A stretch of DNA of 64,000 nucleotides from Sulfurovum sp. TSL6 (lineage in GTDB: Bacteria; Campylobacterota; Campylobacteria; Campylobacterales; Sulfurovaceae), in assembly GCF_019972115.1 (NCBI RefSeq), contig NZ_BPFJ01000002.1:620001-684000 (forward strand), written 5' to 3'. Positions 7,978 to 17,236 of the stretch are shown here, piece after piece. The notes beneath the pieces are model-generated. The model saw only the letters and a program-made list of their open reading frames with translations. It searched no databases and was not told where the DNA came from. The position numbers and the translations under genes were made by a program. Numbering within the stretch: the stretch's first letter is position 1; every line of letters starts with the position of its first letter.

Positions 7978-8289
7978 TTAAGAACCGAACGGGTTCATAC
8001 CGCCCATCATACCCATTGCCTGAGACTTTTTATTGTCTTCGACCATTTTATTAATATCATTCATGGCTGAAATAAGCAATATCTGCAACGATTCTTTATC
8101 TTCAAGCAGTGAGTCATCTATACTTAGATCTATCACTTCGCCTGCACCGTTTGCTGTAAGTTCTACAAGACCACCACCGGCTTTAGCTGTCAATTGTACA
8201 TTTTTGGCCTGTTCCTGTATCTCTTTGGCTTTTTCTTGCATCTGCTCCATCATTTTGCCCATGTTGCCCAAGTCCATGCCTTCAAACAT
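7978..8289 (-). CDS. YbaB/EbfC-family nucleoid-associated protein
   Basis: The protein has 103 residues. An N-terminal Gly/Met/Gln-rich helix (MGKMMEQMQEKAKEIQEQ) is followed by the conserved core VELTANGAGEVIDLSID and a C-terminal helix with NDINKMVEDN and a Met/Gly-rich tail. YbaB/EbfC proteins are small dimeric DNA-binding proteins. The start codon overlaps the panD stop by one base, so translation is coupled. In C. jejuni the ybaB homologue also lies near murE and nfu. Confidence 0.93.
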   Translation of the reverse strand: MFEGMDLGNMGKMMEQMQEKAKEIQEQAKNVQLTAKAGGGLVELTANGAGEVIDLSIDDSLLEDKESLQILLISAMNDINKMVEDNKKSQAMGMMGGMNPFGS

Positions 8290-8657
8290 TATTCTAAGCC
8301 CTCAAACTCTTCGGCGATGCTGTTGTCATCATCAAGTATGACAATTTTTGGTAGATGCGCATCAGCTTCCTGTTCATTCATCGTCGCATAGGCAATAATG
8401 ATGATCTTATCACCTTTATGTACTTTTCTAGCCGCTGCACCATTCAGACATATATCTCTTTTCCCTGCTTCACCAGGAATGATATAGGTAGAGAAACGCT
8501 CGCCATTGTTTACATTCACGATATCGATCTTTTGTCCGACACGCATACTGGCAGCATCTAAAAGTTCTTGATCAATAGTGATAGAGCCTACATAATTCAA
8601 GTTTGCATCTGTTACGGTAGCTCTATGTATTTTAGAATAAAGCATTGTAATGTTCAT
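8289..8657 (-). CDS. panD: Aspartate 1-decarboxylase (pyruvoyl enzyme)
   Basis: This 122-residue proenzyme makes beta-alanine from L-aspartate for pantothenate and coenzyme A. The self-cleavage site is visible at Gly24-Ser25 (YVGSITID), where Ser25 becomes the pyruvoyl group. The N-terminal [11 protein letters not shown], the NNGERF segment, a Tyr (STYIIPG) and NGAAARKV are all family-typical. A TATAAT box lies about 35 bases upstream. It is co-transcribed with ybaB. Confidence 0.96.
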   Translation of the reverse strand: MNITMLYSKIHRATVTDANLNYVGSITIDQELLDAASMRVGQKIDIVNVNNGERFSTYIIPGEAGKRDICLNGAAARKVHKGDKIIIIAYATMNEQEADAHLPKIVILDDDNSIAEEFEGLE

Positions 8658-8691
8658 AATTATTCCTATTTATTTCATTAAAATTGTTGGG

Positions 8692-8697
8692 ATTATA
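8692..8697 (-). promoter_or_regulatory. -10 box of the panD-ybaB operon
   Basis: The minus strand reads GGTATAATCCC, a perfect -10 about 35 bases before the panD ATG. The GGTATAAT form recurs at other housekeeping promoters in the window (14822, 25641 and 44224). No good -35 hexamer is seen, as is common in this phylum. Confidence 0.65.
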
Positions 8698-8760
8698 CCA
8701 AAATCCTCTATTAAATTCTATTATACTAAAAAAATGTGAGTAAATTGGGGAAATTAGAAA

Positions 8761-8783
8761 GTCGCACTATGAAGTCGTGCGAC
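8761..8783 (-). terminator. Hairpin downstream of the [2Fe-2S] ferredoxin gene
   Basis: GTCGCAC and GTGCGAC form a perfect 7-bp stem with a 9-base loop, 26 bases after the stop at 8809. The minus strand then reads TTTCTAATTT, a broken U-run. It is a probable factor-independent terminator, and it sits just upstream of the panD promoter region. Confidence 0.5.
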
Positions 8784-8808
8784 CTTAAGGATTAAGAGTA
8801 TATAAAAT

Positions 8809-9189
8809 TTAACGAGCCAGACTTGCAGGAGAAAGAGGTTCTCCCCACATTTCAGCTGGGATCACATACTCTTCTACTACATTCCCGCCAATGATATGCT
8901 CATCGATAATTCTGTCTATCTTATCTTTTGTCAAACCTACATACATTGTATGCCCTGGCTCTACAAGCATTACCGGTCCTTGTTGACAACGGTTAAGACA
9001 ACCTGTCTGAATAGGCGTTACTGCTGGCATGATCCCTTTTTGCATCAATTTCTGCGCAAGGTGCTGAAAAAGTTCTTGTGACTCTTGATCATCTGCTTTA
9101 ACACATGATGGTTTTGGCATCCCCGGAGGTGCCGACTGCTGACATTTGAAGATATAAAACGCTGGTTGTGGTATAGTACCTGGTACCAT
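8809..9189 (-). CDS. Thioredoxin-like [2Fe-2S] ferredoxin
   Basis: The protein has 126 residues. Four cysteines at 16, 29, 64 and 68 (C-x12-C...C-x3-C, with QTGCLNRCQQGP) match the thioredoxin-fold [2Fe-2S] ferredoxins related to the NuoE domain. AAAGGA six bases before the ATG supports the start. It has its own transcription unit with a following hairpin. It probably carries electrons in the cytoplasm; the partner is not evident from the context. Confidence 0.88.
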   Translation of the reverse strand: MVPGTIPQPAFYIFKCQQSAPPGMPKPSCVKADDQESQELFQHLAQKLMQKGIMPAVTPIQTGCLNRCQQGPVMLVEPGHTMYVGLTKDKIDRIIDEHIIGGNVVEEYVIPAEMWGEPLSPASLAR

Positions 9190-9401
9190 GATAATCCTTT
9201 TGAGTTTAATTAGGAGTATTTTACTCTGATTTACTTAATTGAAGTTTAAATGTACATGATCAAGGGCATCAAGCCTTAAATTGTGTACTTACGTACAGTA
9301 GTGCATTTTACATACTCAATGAAAAATTTTAAGTGTAGTAAAAAGATTACAGCAGACTAAGTTCGAAAAGCGCTTTGTTGAAAAAAAGCATAAGGAGAGA
9401 A

Positions 9402-10697
9402 TTAAACTCTCTCTTTGAGAAGTTCTCGTACCACTTCTCTGTCGTCAAAAGGATGTTTTACCCCTTTGATCTCCTGATAATCTTCATCCCCTTTGCCAAG
9501 TATCAGCAATACTTCATTATCTTCGAGTGCATCCAGCGCCATCTTGATGGCAAGCCTTCTGTCCGGCGTTGCAGTGACATGATCTTTACCATGCAACCCC
9601 AATAAGATGTCTTCGAGTATCATTTCCGGTACTTCATCACGAGGGTTATCACTGGTCACATAGATCTTGTTTGCATACCTACCTACCACAGCACCCATAC
9701 GAGGACGTTTCTCTTTATCTCTGTTCCCGCCTGCACCAAAGACCACTGAAATGTCTCTGTCTTTCATAGACTCTAACACTGCATGCATGCCATCATCGGT
9801 ATGTGCAAAATCTACAATGACCAGCGGGTCTCGACTTACCACTTCCATACGCCCTGAGACACCGGCAAAGTACTCTACCACTTCACATATCTCTTCTATG
9901 TTTCTTCCTGTCAGCATCTGTACAGCACCTATCGCTGCCATAAGGTTAAAGAGGTTGAAAAGTCCTACCATAGGAGAGTGGAATGTAGCTTCTGTCTGCA
10001 AATGTTTGATACCCGCGGTAATACCATGTAACAAAGAAAACGCCTGCACTTTGAATGTAGCAGGTTCATCCACACCATAACTCTGCGCACCTATGGGGTT
10101 ATACGTAATGTTTTTAAGATCATCTTTATTGAGCAGCTTGGGTGATTCATCTGCAAAAAAGAGACTCTTCACTCGTCTGTACTCTTCAACCGTTCCATGG
10201 TAATCCAAATGGTCAGAGGTAACATTGGTGTGGACCTTAAGGGCAAAGGTTAAACCCTCTATACGTTTTTGATCTATCGCATGGGAACTGACTTCCATGA
10301 TGAAGTAATTACAACCCATATCCATGGACTGTTTCATATTGTGCAGTGTTTCCAGTATGGAAGGCGTAGTCATACTTTTCTCTTCTATACGCTTTTCCTG
10401 CGCAAATAATCCACGGGTACCTTGCAGTGCCGGCTTCTCATCCAGATCAAGTAAAAAAGAGTAAATTGCTGCGGTTACGGTCGTTTTACCGTTCGTTCCG
10501 GTAACCCCTACCACTTTCATCTTTTCAAGTTCCCAAAAAGAGATCAGCTCATCAACGGTGAGTGCTTCCGGTTTCGACGCTAATTTTTCATAATAGCCGC
10601 TGTTCTGTGCTGTTTTTAAAAAGATCGTGTCTTTATCGAGTTTGTTTGTATCATCAGTAAGAAAAAGATAACCATCTTTTTGGAAATCCAGTTTCAC
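9402..10697 (-). CDS. murE: UDP-MurNAc-L-Ala-D-Glu:meso-diaminopimelate ligase
   Basis: The protein has 431 residues, somewhat short for MurE but usual in this phylum. The ATP-binding GTNGKTT is at 67-73, the Mur ligase core (EVSSHAIDQKR) is in the middle, and DNPR at about 350-353 is the motif that selects meso-diaminopimelate over lysine, followed by the C-terminal LGKGDEDYQ. It adds the third residue of the peptidoglycan stem peptide. The start overlaps the stop of the upstream TPR-like gene by one base. Confidence 0.95.
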   Translation of the reverse strand: MKLDFQKDGYLFLTDDTNKLDKDTIFLKTAQNSGYYEKLASKPEALTVDELISFWELEKMKVVGVTGTNGKTTVTAAIYSFLLDLDEKPALQGTRGLFAQEKRIEEKSMTTPSILETLHNMKQSMDMGCNYFIMEVSSHAIDQKRIEGLTFALKVHTNVTSDHLDYHGTVEEYRRVKSLFFADESPKLLNKDDLKNITYNPIGAQSYGVDEPATFKVQAFSLLHGITAGIKHLQTEATFHSPMVGLFNLFNLMAAIGAVQMLTGRNIEEICEVVEYFAGVSGRMEVVSRDPLVIVDFAHTDDGMHAVLESMKDRDISVVFGAGGNRDKEKRPRMGAVVGRYANKIYVTSDNPRDEVPEMILEDILLGLHGKDHVTATPDRRLAIKMALDALEDNEVLLILGKGDEDYQEIKGVKHPFDDREVVRELLKERV

Positions 10698-11275
10698 TAT
10701 TTTTGCCCTCTAACCACATGGTAAAGTGCAAGTATATCCTGATCATTTCCAAATAAATTTGCTGAGGCATCCAAATATCCCAATGCCATCTCATCAAAAC
10801 CTTCGTTTGCAAGCTGTGTCACAAAATCTATAAACTCATCTTTATTAGTGATGACCACTTTCGTTGAGAACATTATGTCCTCAAATGTTTCTTTAAAGCT
10901 GCCTCTGTTCTTTACAAGTTCTTGAAAATCACTGTAACGTATACCATCACCATACTCTATCTGTTCTTCTAAAGGTTCAACCAACAGTTCTTGTAACTTA
11001 TGTTTTGAACTGTCTAAATTCTCAATAAGCCCATCGATGATATCCACCGCATTTTCTTTCTCACTCTTGATCATCTGATAGTAGTCAAACAGAGCTTGTG
11101 CTTCTTCTTCACTCTCTATTCCCAGATCACTCAAATAGACACCTATTTTTGCTTCATCTAACGTAGGATAGTCTTTTAAGATCAACCCGTAACTTCTAAG
11201 TGCCTTGGCATAGTCTCCCTGCAGAAACTCATGTTCGGCTCTTTTAAGTAGTAAATCTTGACTTATTTTACTCAT
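10697..11275 (-). CDS. TPR-like protein of unknown function in the nfu-murE cluster
   Basis: The protein has 192 residues, is acidic and mainly helical. One TPR-like unit is visible near the N-terminus (AEHEFLQGDYAKALRSYGLIL, split by prediction into two helices). No signal peptide or catalytic motif is seen. A gene of this kind lies at the same place between nfu and murE in C. jejuni (Cj1640 by recollection), so the position is conserved across the phylum. The role is unknown. Confidence 0.8.
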   Translation of the reverse strand: MSKISQDLLLKRAEHEFLQGDYAKALRSYGLILKDYPTLDEAKIGVYLSDLGIESEEEAQALFDYYQMIKSEKENAVDIIDGLIENLDSSKHKLQELLVEPLEEQIEYGDGIRYSDFQELVKNRGSFKETFEDIMFSTKVVITNKDEFIDFVTQLANEGFDEMALGYLDASANLFGNDQDILALYHVVRGQK

Positions 11276-11281
11276 AGTTAA

Positions 11282-11557
11282 TTATAATTGATCCAATTTG
11301 TCTTCAAAACCCGCAGGTACGTTTTTTACACTGATCTCAGGGTGAATAAGTGTTTGCATCTGTCTCTCTACACCGAACTTGATCGTTGTACCTGAACTAC
11401 CGCAACCTACACATGCACCTTGAAGCTGTACAAAGACTGTTCCATCTTTAATGGCAATTAATGTTATATCCCCTCCATCAAGTTTAATAGAAGGTCTTAC
11501 CTTTTCTATTACGTTCATTACGGCAGGTTCTAGTTCTTCATCTGAAAATGGTATCAA
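11282..11557 (-). CDS. NifU C-terminal domain (Nfu) iron-sulfur carrier
   Basis: The protein has 91 residues if translation starts at the TTG at 11557, which follows AAAAGGAGAACA at ideal distance and gives the family-typical start MIPFSDEEL. An ATG at 11599 would add 14 residues unlike the family and has no good ribosome-binding site. The Nfu domain contains KLDGGD and the cluster-binding pair C49-x2-C52 (GACVGCGSSGTT). It transfers Fe-S clusters to client proteins. It lies directly before the TPR-like gene and murE, as in C. jejuni. Confidence 0.92.
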   Translation of the reverse strand: MIPFSDEELEPAVMNVIEKVRPSIKLDGGDITLIAIKDGTVFVQLQGACVGCGSSGTTIKFGVERQMQTLIHPEISVKNVPAGFEDKLDQL

Positions 11558-11724
11558 TTGTTCTCCTTTTCTTGCATCTCTTTTATAGAGGCATATCATA
11601 AAATTATTATAACGAAATCATAGTAAAATCTTTGTTACTATGTTCTTTAAGAGTGTTATACACTAAAAGTGTTACTTTGTCAATGTGTATTTGAATTGTT
11701 TAATGATTTAAGTTGTAGAAGATA

Positions 11725-11750
11725 GTATTCAAGGCAAAGCCTTGAAATAC
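11725..11750 (-). terminator. Probable terminator of the alpha operon after rplQ
   Basis: TCAAGGC and GCCTTGA pair around a TTT loop, extended by GTAT/ATAC with one bulged base, giving about 11 base pairs. It lies 18-43 bases after the rplQ stop on the minus strand, the expected place for the end of the long ribosomal transcript. The following U-run is weak. Confidence 0.55.
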
Positions 11751-11767
11751 TGAAGTTTCAGAGGTAA

Positions 11768-12118
11768 TTATACGAGTTCGATAATTGCCATAGGTGCTGA
11801 ATCACCTTTTCTCATACGTGTTTTAATAATTCTTGTATATCCACCATTTCTGTCTGCATACTTTGGTGCGATCTCGTTTACAATCTTATTTGTACACTCT
11901 TTGTGTTGTAACATTGCAAAAATTGCTCTGTGTGCATTAAAATCACCAGAAGAAGCTTTACTAATAAGCTTTTCAAAATAACTTCTAAGCTCTTTAGCTT
12001 TTGGCAATGTCGTCTCAATTCTACCCTCTTTTGTCAAAGCAATAGATAGGTTTTTAAGAAGTGCTGCTCTATGCGCAGACGTTCTATTTAATTTACGGTA
12101 ACCATGCTTATGTCTCAT
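11768..12118 (-). CDS. rplQ: 50S ribosomal protein L17
   Basis: The protein has 116 residues with the conserved start [17 protein letters not shown] and [23 protein letters not shown]. It is a large-subunit protein near the peptide exit region. It is the last gene of the alpha operon, 21 bases after rpoA, followed by a hairpin. Confidence 0.98.
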   Translation of the reverse strand: MRHKHGYRKLNRTSAHRAALLKNLSIALTKEGRIETTLPKAKELRSYFEKLISKASSGDFNAHRAIFAMLQHKECTNKIVNEIAPKYADRNGGYTRIIKTRMRKGDSAPMAIIELV

Positions 12119-12139
12119 AATATTCCTTTACTGTAACAA

Positions 12140-13141
12140 CTATGCTTTAAGTTGTTCTATTTTCTTTACAAGATTGACTCTTGTAACGTCTGCAAGTTCA
12201 AAATCTGGACCAAATCCGTGCTCTACGAGACACTCAGAGATTTCATCTAAAGATTTTTTACCAAGATTTTTAATATTTTTAATCTCATTTTCACTCATCA
12301 ACACCAATTCACCAAGGAACTTTAATCCAGCTCTGTCAAGTGAATTGAATGATCTTGCACTAAGGCCAAGACTGTCTACCGTTTGCATGAAAGGTTTGAG
12401 TTCGCTATCGTCACTGTTTCTTTTTACCGGTGCTACAGAGATATCTAAATCAAGTACCGTATTAAAAACAGAAAGTTGCTTATTCATTACTTCCAGTGCA
12501 TTTGTAAATGCTTCAACCGGACCAATCTGACCATCTGTTTCGATGTCGAATGTAATCTTTTCAAAGTTAGGATTGTCCTCTACAAGTACAGGCTCAATCT
12601 TATAGTTCGCTTTTCTTACCGGAGTAAAGAAAGCATCAAGTGCAATACTGTCACTTTCAACATCATCTCTAAGGTCTTCACTTGGTACATAACCAATACC
12701 TTTTGAGATAACCACTGTAAAGTTAAGTTCTGCATCTTCATTCAGTGTTGCAAGTGGCAAATCACCATTCACAACTTCAATTTGATCATTGTTCAGATCT
12801 TGTGCTGAAACTTCTTTGTGCCCAGAGAAACTGTATTTTAACTCCACTCTGTCACTTTCGTCTTTAATTTTAAAACGAATGTTCTTAAGATTGATAATAA
12901 ATACAGCAACATCTTCATGCATACCCCTGATATTATCAAACTCATGTGCAGCTCCTTCGATCTTGATCGAAATAGGTGCATACCCGATAGAAGAACCTAA
13001 AATAAGTCTTCTTAGTGGGTGTGCGAGTGTAACGGCATAGCCGCTCTCAAAAGGATAAGCAACGATCTCAGCACGGTTCGCACTCACTTCGTTTACTTCT
13101 ACTTCTGTTGGCATAAATGGTGCAACTTTAATTTTTCTCAT
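12140..13141 (-). CDS. rpoA: RNA polymerase alpha subunit
   Basis: The protein has 333 residues. The N-terminal assembly domain (about 1-230, with LAHPLRRLILGSSIGYAP and GPVEAFTNALEVM) and the C-terminal domain (about 255-330, with SLGLSARSFNSLDRAG and LGKKSLDEI) are both complete. The C-terminal domain contacts upstream promoter DNA and activators. It is placed between rpsD and rplQ, the standard alpha operon order. Confidence 0.98.
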   Translation of the reverse strand: MRKIKVAPFMPTEVEVNEVSANRAEIVAYPFESGYAVTLAHPLRRLILGSSIGYAPISIKIEGAAHEFDNIRGMHEDVAVFIINLKNIRFKIKDESDRVELKYSFSGHKEVSAQDLNNDQIEVVNGDLPLATLNEDAELNFTVVISKGIGYVPSEDLRDDVESDSIALDAFFTPVRKANYKIEPVLVEDNPNFEKITFDIETDGQIGPVEAFTNALEVMNKQLSVFNTVLDLDISVAPVKRNSDDSELKPFMQTVDSLGLSARSFNSLDRAGLKFLGELVLMSENEIKNIKNLGKKSLDEISECLVEHGFGPDFELADVTRVNLVKKIEQLKA

Positions 13142-13166
13142 TAATAGCCTTTACTTATGTTGTGTA

Positions 13167-13793
13167 TTATTTAGAGTATAGCTCAACGATTAGACGCTCT
13201 TCAACTGGGATTGCGATCTCTTCTCTCTCTGGGATTCTTGTGAATAGACCAAAAAGTTTTTCTTTGTCCATATCAACCCAGTCAACCATACCAGTTTGGT
13301 TAGTCAATTCAACTGATCTAAGGATCTGAGGATTTGTTTTACTTTTCTCTCTAATCTCGATTTTTTGACCTGCTTTTACTCTATATGAAGGGATATCTAC
13401 TCTTTTCCCATCTACCATTACGTGTCCGTGGTTTACGAATTGTCTTGCTGACGCTCTAGTCGTAGCAAATCCCATTCTATAAACAACATTATCAAGTCTT
13501 TGCTCAAGAAGTTGGATAAGGATAGCACCTGTATTTCCCTCTTTTGAGTTTGCTTCTTTATAAAGTGCTCTAAATTGTTTTTCACTTACACCATACATAA
13601 ATTTAGCTTTTTGCTTCTCTTGAAGTTGAAGACCATATTCACTGATCTTTGTTCTTCTTTGCCCATGTTGCCCTGGTGCATATGGTCTTTTCTCCAATGC
13701 ACTTTTACCAGCGAGTCTTCTCTCACCTTTTAACCCAAGATCAACACCAAGTCTTCTTTCTAGTCTTTCAACTGGACCTCTATATCTTGCCAT
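13167..13793 (-). CDS. rpsD: 30S ribosomal protein S4
   Basis: The protein has 208 residues with the family start [29 protein letters not shown] and the S4 RNA-binding domain ([23 protein letters not shown]). It is a primary 16S rRNA binder. Zinc-ligand cysteines are absent, so this is the C-minus form. In other bacteria S4 represses its own operon. It lies between rpsK and rpoA. Confidence 0.98.
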   Translation of the reverse strand: MARYRGPVERLERRLGVDLGLKGERRLAGKSALEKRPYAPGQHGQRRTKISEYGLQLQEKQKAKFMYGVSEKQFRALYKEANSKEGNTGAILIQLLEQRLDNVVYRMGFATTRASARQFVNHGHVMVDGKRVDIPSYRVKAGQKIEIREKSKTNPQILRSVELTNQTGMVDWVDMDKEKLFGLFTRIPEREEIAIPVEERLIVELYSK

Positions 13794-13795
13794 GC

Positions 13796-14170
13796 TTATA
13801 CCCTTCTCTTCTTAGGTGGTCTACAACCATTGTGTGGAAGTGGTGTAATATCTTTTAAGAATGTTACACGAATACCTTCTGTTGCACCAATTGCTTTAAC
13901 AGCAGTGTCTCTACCAGAACCAGGACCTTGTACTTTGATCCCTACTTCTTTAATACCATTTTCCATTGCTTTTGCCATTGCATCAGCTACAGCTTCAGTC
14001 GCTGCAAAAGGAGTTGATTTCTTACTACCTTTGAAACCTAGTGCACCAGCACTGCTCCAAGAGATAACATTTCCCATTTCGTCAGTCACTGTAATTACAG
14101 TGTTATTGAAAGTTGCAGCAACATATACTACACCTTTAGCAATACTTTTTTTTGCTTTTTTCTTAGCCAT
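13796..14170 (-). CDS. rpsK: 30S ribosomal protein S11
   Basis: The protein has 124 residues with the typical [16 protein letters not shown] and [13 protein letters not shown] segments and the basic end [11 protein letters not shown]. It is part of the 30S platform contacting the Shine-Dalgarno helix. It is 2 bases from rpsD. Confidence 0.98.
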   Translation of the reverse strand: MAKKKAKKSIAKGVVYVAATFNNTVITVTDEMGNVISWSSAGALGFKGSKKSTPFAATEAVADAMAKAMENGIKEVGIKVQGPGSGRDTAVKAIGATEGIRVTFLKDITPLPHNGCRPPKKRRV

Positions 14171-14182
14171 CTAATGTACTCC

Positions 14183-14545
14183 TTATGCCGCGCCGACAGT
14201 TTTACGCTTACCTTTACGAGTACGCGCATTTGTCTTTGTCTTTTGTCCACGACAAGGTAAACCTCTTCTGTGTCTAAGACCTCTATACGAACCTAGATCC
14301 ATAAGTGCTTTGATATCCAAACTCACTTTTTTTCTAAGATCACCTTCAACCATAACATTTTCTTGAATATCATTACGAATCGTTGCTGCTTCAGCATCTG
14401 TAAGTTCATGTACTCTTTTGTTATAGTCAACACCTGTTCTATCAAGAATTTTTCTTGATGTTGTCAAGCCAATACCAAAAATGTAAGTAAGTGCATACTC
14501 CATTCTTTTCTTTTGTGGTAAATCAACACCTGCAATACGTGCCAT
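14183..14545 (-). CDS. rpsM: 30S ribosomal protein S13
   Basis: The protein has 120 residues starting [14 protein letters not shown], with YIFGIG and the C-terminal [16 protein letters not shown] followed by a basic tail. It is a 30S head protein contacting the 50S subunit and P-site tRNA. It starts 2 bases after rpmJ. Confidence 0.98.
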   Translation of the reverse strand: MARIAGVDLPQKKRMEYALTYIFGIGLTTSRKILDRTGVDYNKRVHELTDAEAATIRNDIQENVMVEGDLRKKVSLDIKALMDLGSYRGLRHRRGLPCRGQKTKTNARTRKGKRKTVGAA

Positions 14546-14547
14546 GT

Positions 14548-14661
14548 TTATCCTTGTCTTTGTTTATGTTTTGGATTTTTACAAATCACGCGTACGATAC
14601 CCTTGCGTTTAATAACTTTACAGTCATCACACATTTTTTTCACTGATGGTCTAACCTTCAT
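14548..14661 (-). CDS. rpmJ: 50S ribosomal protein L36
   Basis: The 37-codon frame opens at the ATG at 14661 and ends at TAA 14548. The product starts [20 protein letters not shown] and keeps the zinc ligands C11, C14, C27 and H32, so it is the zinc-binding form. It is at the head of the rpmJ-rpsM-rpsK-rpsD-rpoA-rplQ transcript. A TATAAT promoter lies about 160 bases upstream. Confidence 0.97.
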   Translation of the reverse strand: MKVRPSVKKMCDDCKVIKRKGIVRVICKNPKHKQRQG

Positions 14662-14827
14662 TGGTTACTCCTACGATATATTTGCACCTAGAATGTTTAA
14701 CAAACATCCCTGTTTTGCGTGGATTATTGATGTATCATAATCCAACCCTTGAGTAATCGGTGCAACTTAATCAAAGATTCTTCGCGCAGTTTCCTAAAGC
14801 CTAATAGTTTTAGGGATGGGGATTATA
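14662..14827 (-). promoter_or_regulatory. Promoter and leader of the rpmJ-rpsM-rpoA transcript
   Basis: A GGTATAAT -10 (TATAAT at 14827-14822) starts a leader of about 150 bases before rpmJ. The leader holds an inverted repeat GGATTAT/ATAATCC (14721-14743) and a second C/T-rich stem (CCTAAA...TTTAGG class, around 14793-14814). Long structured leaders before rpsM carry ribosomal-protein autoregulation (S4) in other bacteria. Whether this one does is inference. Confidence 0.5.
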
Positions 14828-14939
14828 CCGAAATATTTATTAAGTTTATCTTATATTAAAATGTGAGGAGGATTAAAAATAGAAGGGGATGCATTTACAA
14901 CAAAAGTGTAAATGCAGGTTGAACGGAAAAGTTCCCGTC

Positions 14940-15158
14940 CTATTTGTATCTAAATGTGATACGACCTTTATCAAGACTGTATGGAGTAAGTTCTACTTTT
15001 ACAGTATCGCCTGGAAGAATTTTAATGTAGTGCATTCTCATCTTACCAGCAATATGACAAAGGACAATGTGTCCATTATCCAATTCTACTCTGAATGTCG
15101 CATTTGGTAATGCTTCAACTACTTTACCGTCAATTTCAATTACATCATCTTTAGCCAT
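14940..15158 (-). CDS. infA: Translation initiation factor IF-1
   Basis: The protein has 72 residues, the canonical IF-1 length, a single S1-like OB fold with [37 protein letters not shown] and RITFRYK at the end. It binds the 30S A site during initiation. It lies after map, as in other Campylobacterota. Confidence 0.98.
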   Translation of the reverse strand: MAKDDVIEIDGKVVEALPNATFRVELDNGHIVLCHIAGKMRMHYIKILPGDTVKVELTPYSLDKGRITFRYK

Positions 15159-15216
15159 TGTATTCCTTTATGAATTTTCTACTTTAGTTTCTTAAGTTCT
15201 GTCAAAATCATGAAGC

Positions 15217-15972
15217 TTAAGCTTCAGTCAATATGATAGCTTTACCGTCTACTACAGCAACCTGGTGCTCATAGTGTGCTGATCTCAGTCTATCTTCACT
15301 AAGAACTGACCATTTGTCATCAAGCAATACAGGTGTACCGCTTTTTTGACATACCATTGGTTCCAAACAAAAGACCATTCCATTTTTAATTTTGGGTCCC
15401 TGATTTGTTTTTCCCTCAAGATAGTTAGGTATATTTGGTTCATCATGTGCTTTCGTGCCGATACCATGACCACAATAATCACGCAATGGGATATATCCTG
15501 CCGAAACGATATAATCTTCAAGAATCTTTGACAATTCTTTAAAACGCATACCCTCTCTGATAGAATCTATCGCATGATAAAGAGCACCTTTTGCACACTC
15601 GATAAGTGCTTCATCTTCAGCAGAGATTTTACCCACTGCCATTGTGATCGCAGCATCACCAAAATAACCATCCAGTTTTGTCCCGATATCTAAACCGAGT
15701 ACATCACCTTCTTCTATAACTCTATCTGTAGGGACACCATGAATACATACTTCATTAAGTGAAGTACATACAGAACCGGTAAAACCATACAGCCCTTTAA
15801 ACGATGGTATAGCACCATGCTCACGGATATAGGCTTCACCTAAAGCATCAATTTCTTTCAGTGTCATACCTGGTTTAACGATGTTTTGAAGATATTGAAG
15901 TGTTTTTCCAACGATTTCGCCAGCTCTTTTGAGCTTAGCGATCTCATCAGGTTTTCTGATAGCAATAGCCAT
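15217..15972 (-). CDS. map: Methionine aminopeptidase type I
   Basis: The protein has 251 residues and removes the initiator methionine. Metal ligands are visible in LDIGTKLDGYFGDAA (two Asp), GHGIGTKAH (His), CLEPMV (Glu) and YEHQVAV (Glu). There is no N-terminal extension. The start overlaps the last base of the secY stop. The secY-map-infA linkage places protein export and N-terminal processing in one operon. Confidence 0.97.
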   Translation of the reverse strand: MAIAIRKPDEIAKLKRAGEIVGKTLQYLQNIVKPGMTLKEIDALGEAYIREHGAIPSFKGLYGFTGSVCTSLNEVCIHGVPTDRVIEEGDVLGLDIGTKLDGYFGDAAITMAVGKISAEDEALIECAKGALYHAIDSIREGMRFKELSKILEDYIVSAGYIPLRDYCGHGIGTKAHDEPNIPNYLEGKTNQGPKIKNGMVFCLEPMVCQKSGTPVLLDDKWSVLSEDRLRSAHYEHQVAVVDGKAIILTEA

Positions 15973-17234
15973 TATAAACCTACATTACCCAATGTATCAT
16001 ATTGATTCATTGTTCTTTGTGCTTCGATCTTTCTCATCGTATCAAGCGCTACTTGAACAATGATCAGTACTGCAACCCCACCAAAGTAGAAAGATGCACC
16101 CATTCCAGAGATAATCATAAATGGTACTGTAGAAATGATCGCAAGGTATACTGCACCTGAACCCGTCAGTCTACTTGCCACTTCATTCAAAAATTCTTTC
16201 GTGTGTTCACCTGGTCTCACACCAGGGATAAATCCACCTTGTCTTTTCAAATTGTCTGCAATGTCTTTAGCATTAAATGCGATTGACGCATAGAAAAATG
16301 CAAAGAACATAACAAGCAGGAAAGTAACCACATTGAATGTGATCCCGCCTGGTGCCAATGAGTCAGCAATCGCTACTAAAAATGGTGTAGTGCTTGACTG
16401 AAGCATTGTCAATGGGAACATCAATACAGCTGAAGCAAAGATAGGAGGAATCACACCTGAAAGGTTTACTTTTACAGGAATGTAGTTCATCACTCTCTTT
16501 GTCTGATTCTGCATGATTGTCTTTCTTGAATAAGAGATAGGAACCCTTCTCTCACCAAGTTCAACATAGATAATAGCCAAGATAGTAATCAGCATAATTG
16601 CCAAAATACCAAGTACAACCAAGAAGTTCATCTCACCTGCATTGACTGCTCTAACAGTATTACCGATCGCAGAAGGCAAGCCAGATACAATACCAGCAAA
16701 GATAATCAATGAAATACCATTACCGATACCTTTTTGTGTGATCTGTTCACCTATCCACATCAATAACATCGTACCTGCCAACATAGAGAAGGTCGTAATG
16801 ACTGTAAACATCATAGGATCGATCATCACTGCACTCTGTCCTGCTCTACCTGTCATACTTTGAAGTCCCATAGATACACCAATAGCTTGTACTACAGTAA
16901 TAAATATAGTGAAATAACGAATGATCTGCATATATTTTTGCATACCGTCACGTTCTTTTTTCATTTGACCGAGTGCGGGGAAAGTTGCTGCGAGAAGTTC
17001 CATAACGATGGAAGCAGTAATATAAGGCATGATACCTAAAGAGATGATACTTAAACGTTCAACGGCATTACCAGAGAACATATTCATTAGCCCAAGGGCA
17101 TTGTTTGTATTGCTATCAAAGAACTCTTTGATAACATTCAAATCAACACCTGGAGTTGGGATATAGGCTAAAACTCTGTACGCAAAAAGGAATCCTAATG
17201 TGATAAGGATTTTTTGAGTTAAAGCATTGCCCAT
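15972..17234 (-). CDS. secY: Preprotein translocase subunit SecY
   Basis: The protein has 420 residues with ten hydrophobic membrane segments. The signatures are GIMPYITASIVMELL, the cytoplasmic loop YSRKTIMQNQ and the final QYDTLGNVGL. It forms the protein-conducting channel of the inner membrane with SecE and SecG. It is placed after rplO in the spc operon, as usual, 2 bases from it. Confidence 0.97.
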   Translation of the reverse strand: MGNALTQKILITLGFLFAYRVLAYIPTPGVDLNVIKEFFDSNTNNALGLMNMFSGNAVERLSIISLGIMPYITASIVMELLAATFPALGQMKKERDGMQKYMQIIRYFTIFITVVQAIGVSMGLQSMTGRAGQSAVMIDPMMFTVITTFSMLAGTMLLMWIGEQITQKGIGNGISLIIFAGIVSGLPSAIGNTVRAVNAGEMNFLVVLGILAIMLITILAIIYVELGERRVPISYSRKTIMQNQTKRVMNYIPVKVNLSGVIPPIFASAVLMFPLTMLQSSTTPFLVAIADSLAPGGITFNVVTFLLVMFFAFFYASIAFNAKDIADNLKRQGGFIPGVRPGEHTKEFLNEVASRLTGSGAVYLAIISTVPFMIISGMGASFYFGGVAVLIIVQVALDTMRKIEAQRTMNQYDTLGNVGL

Positions 17235-17236
17235 AA

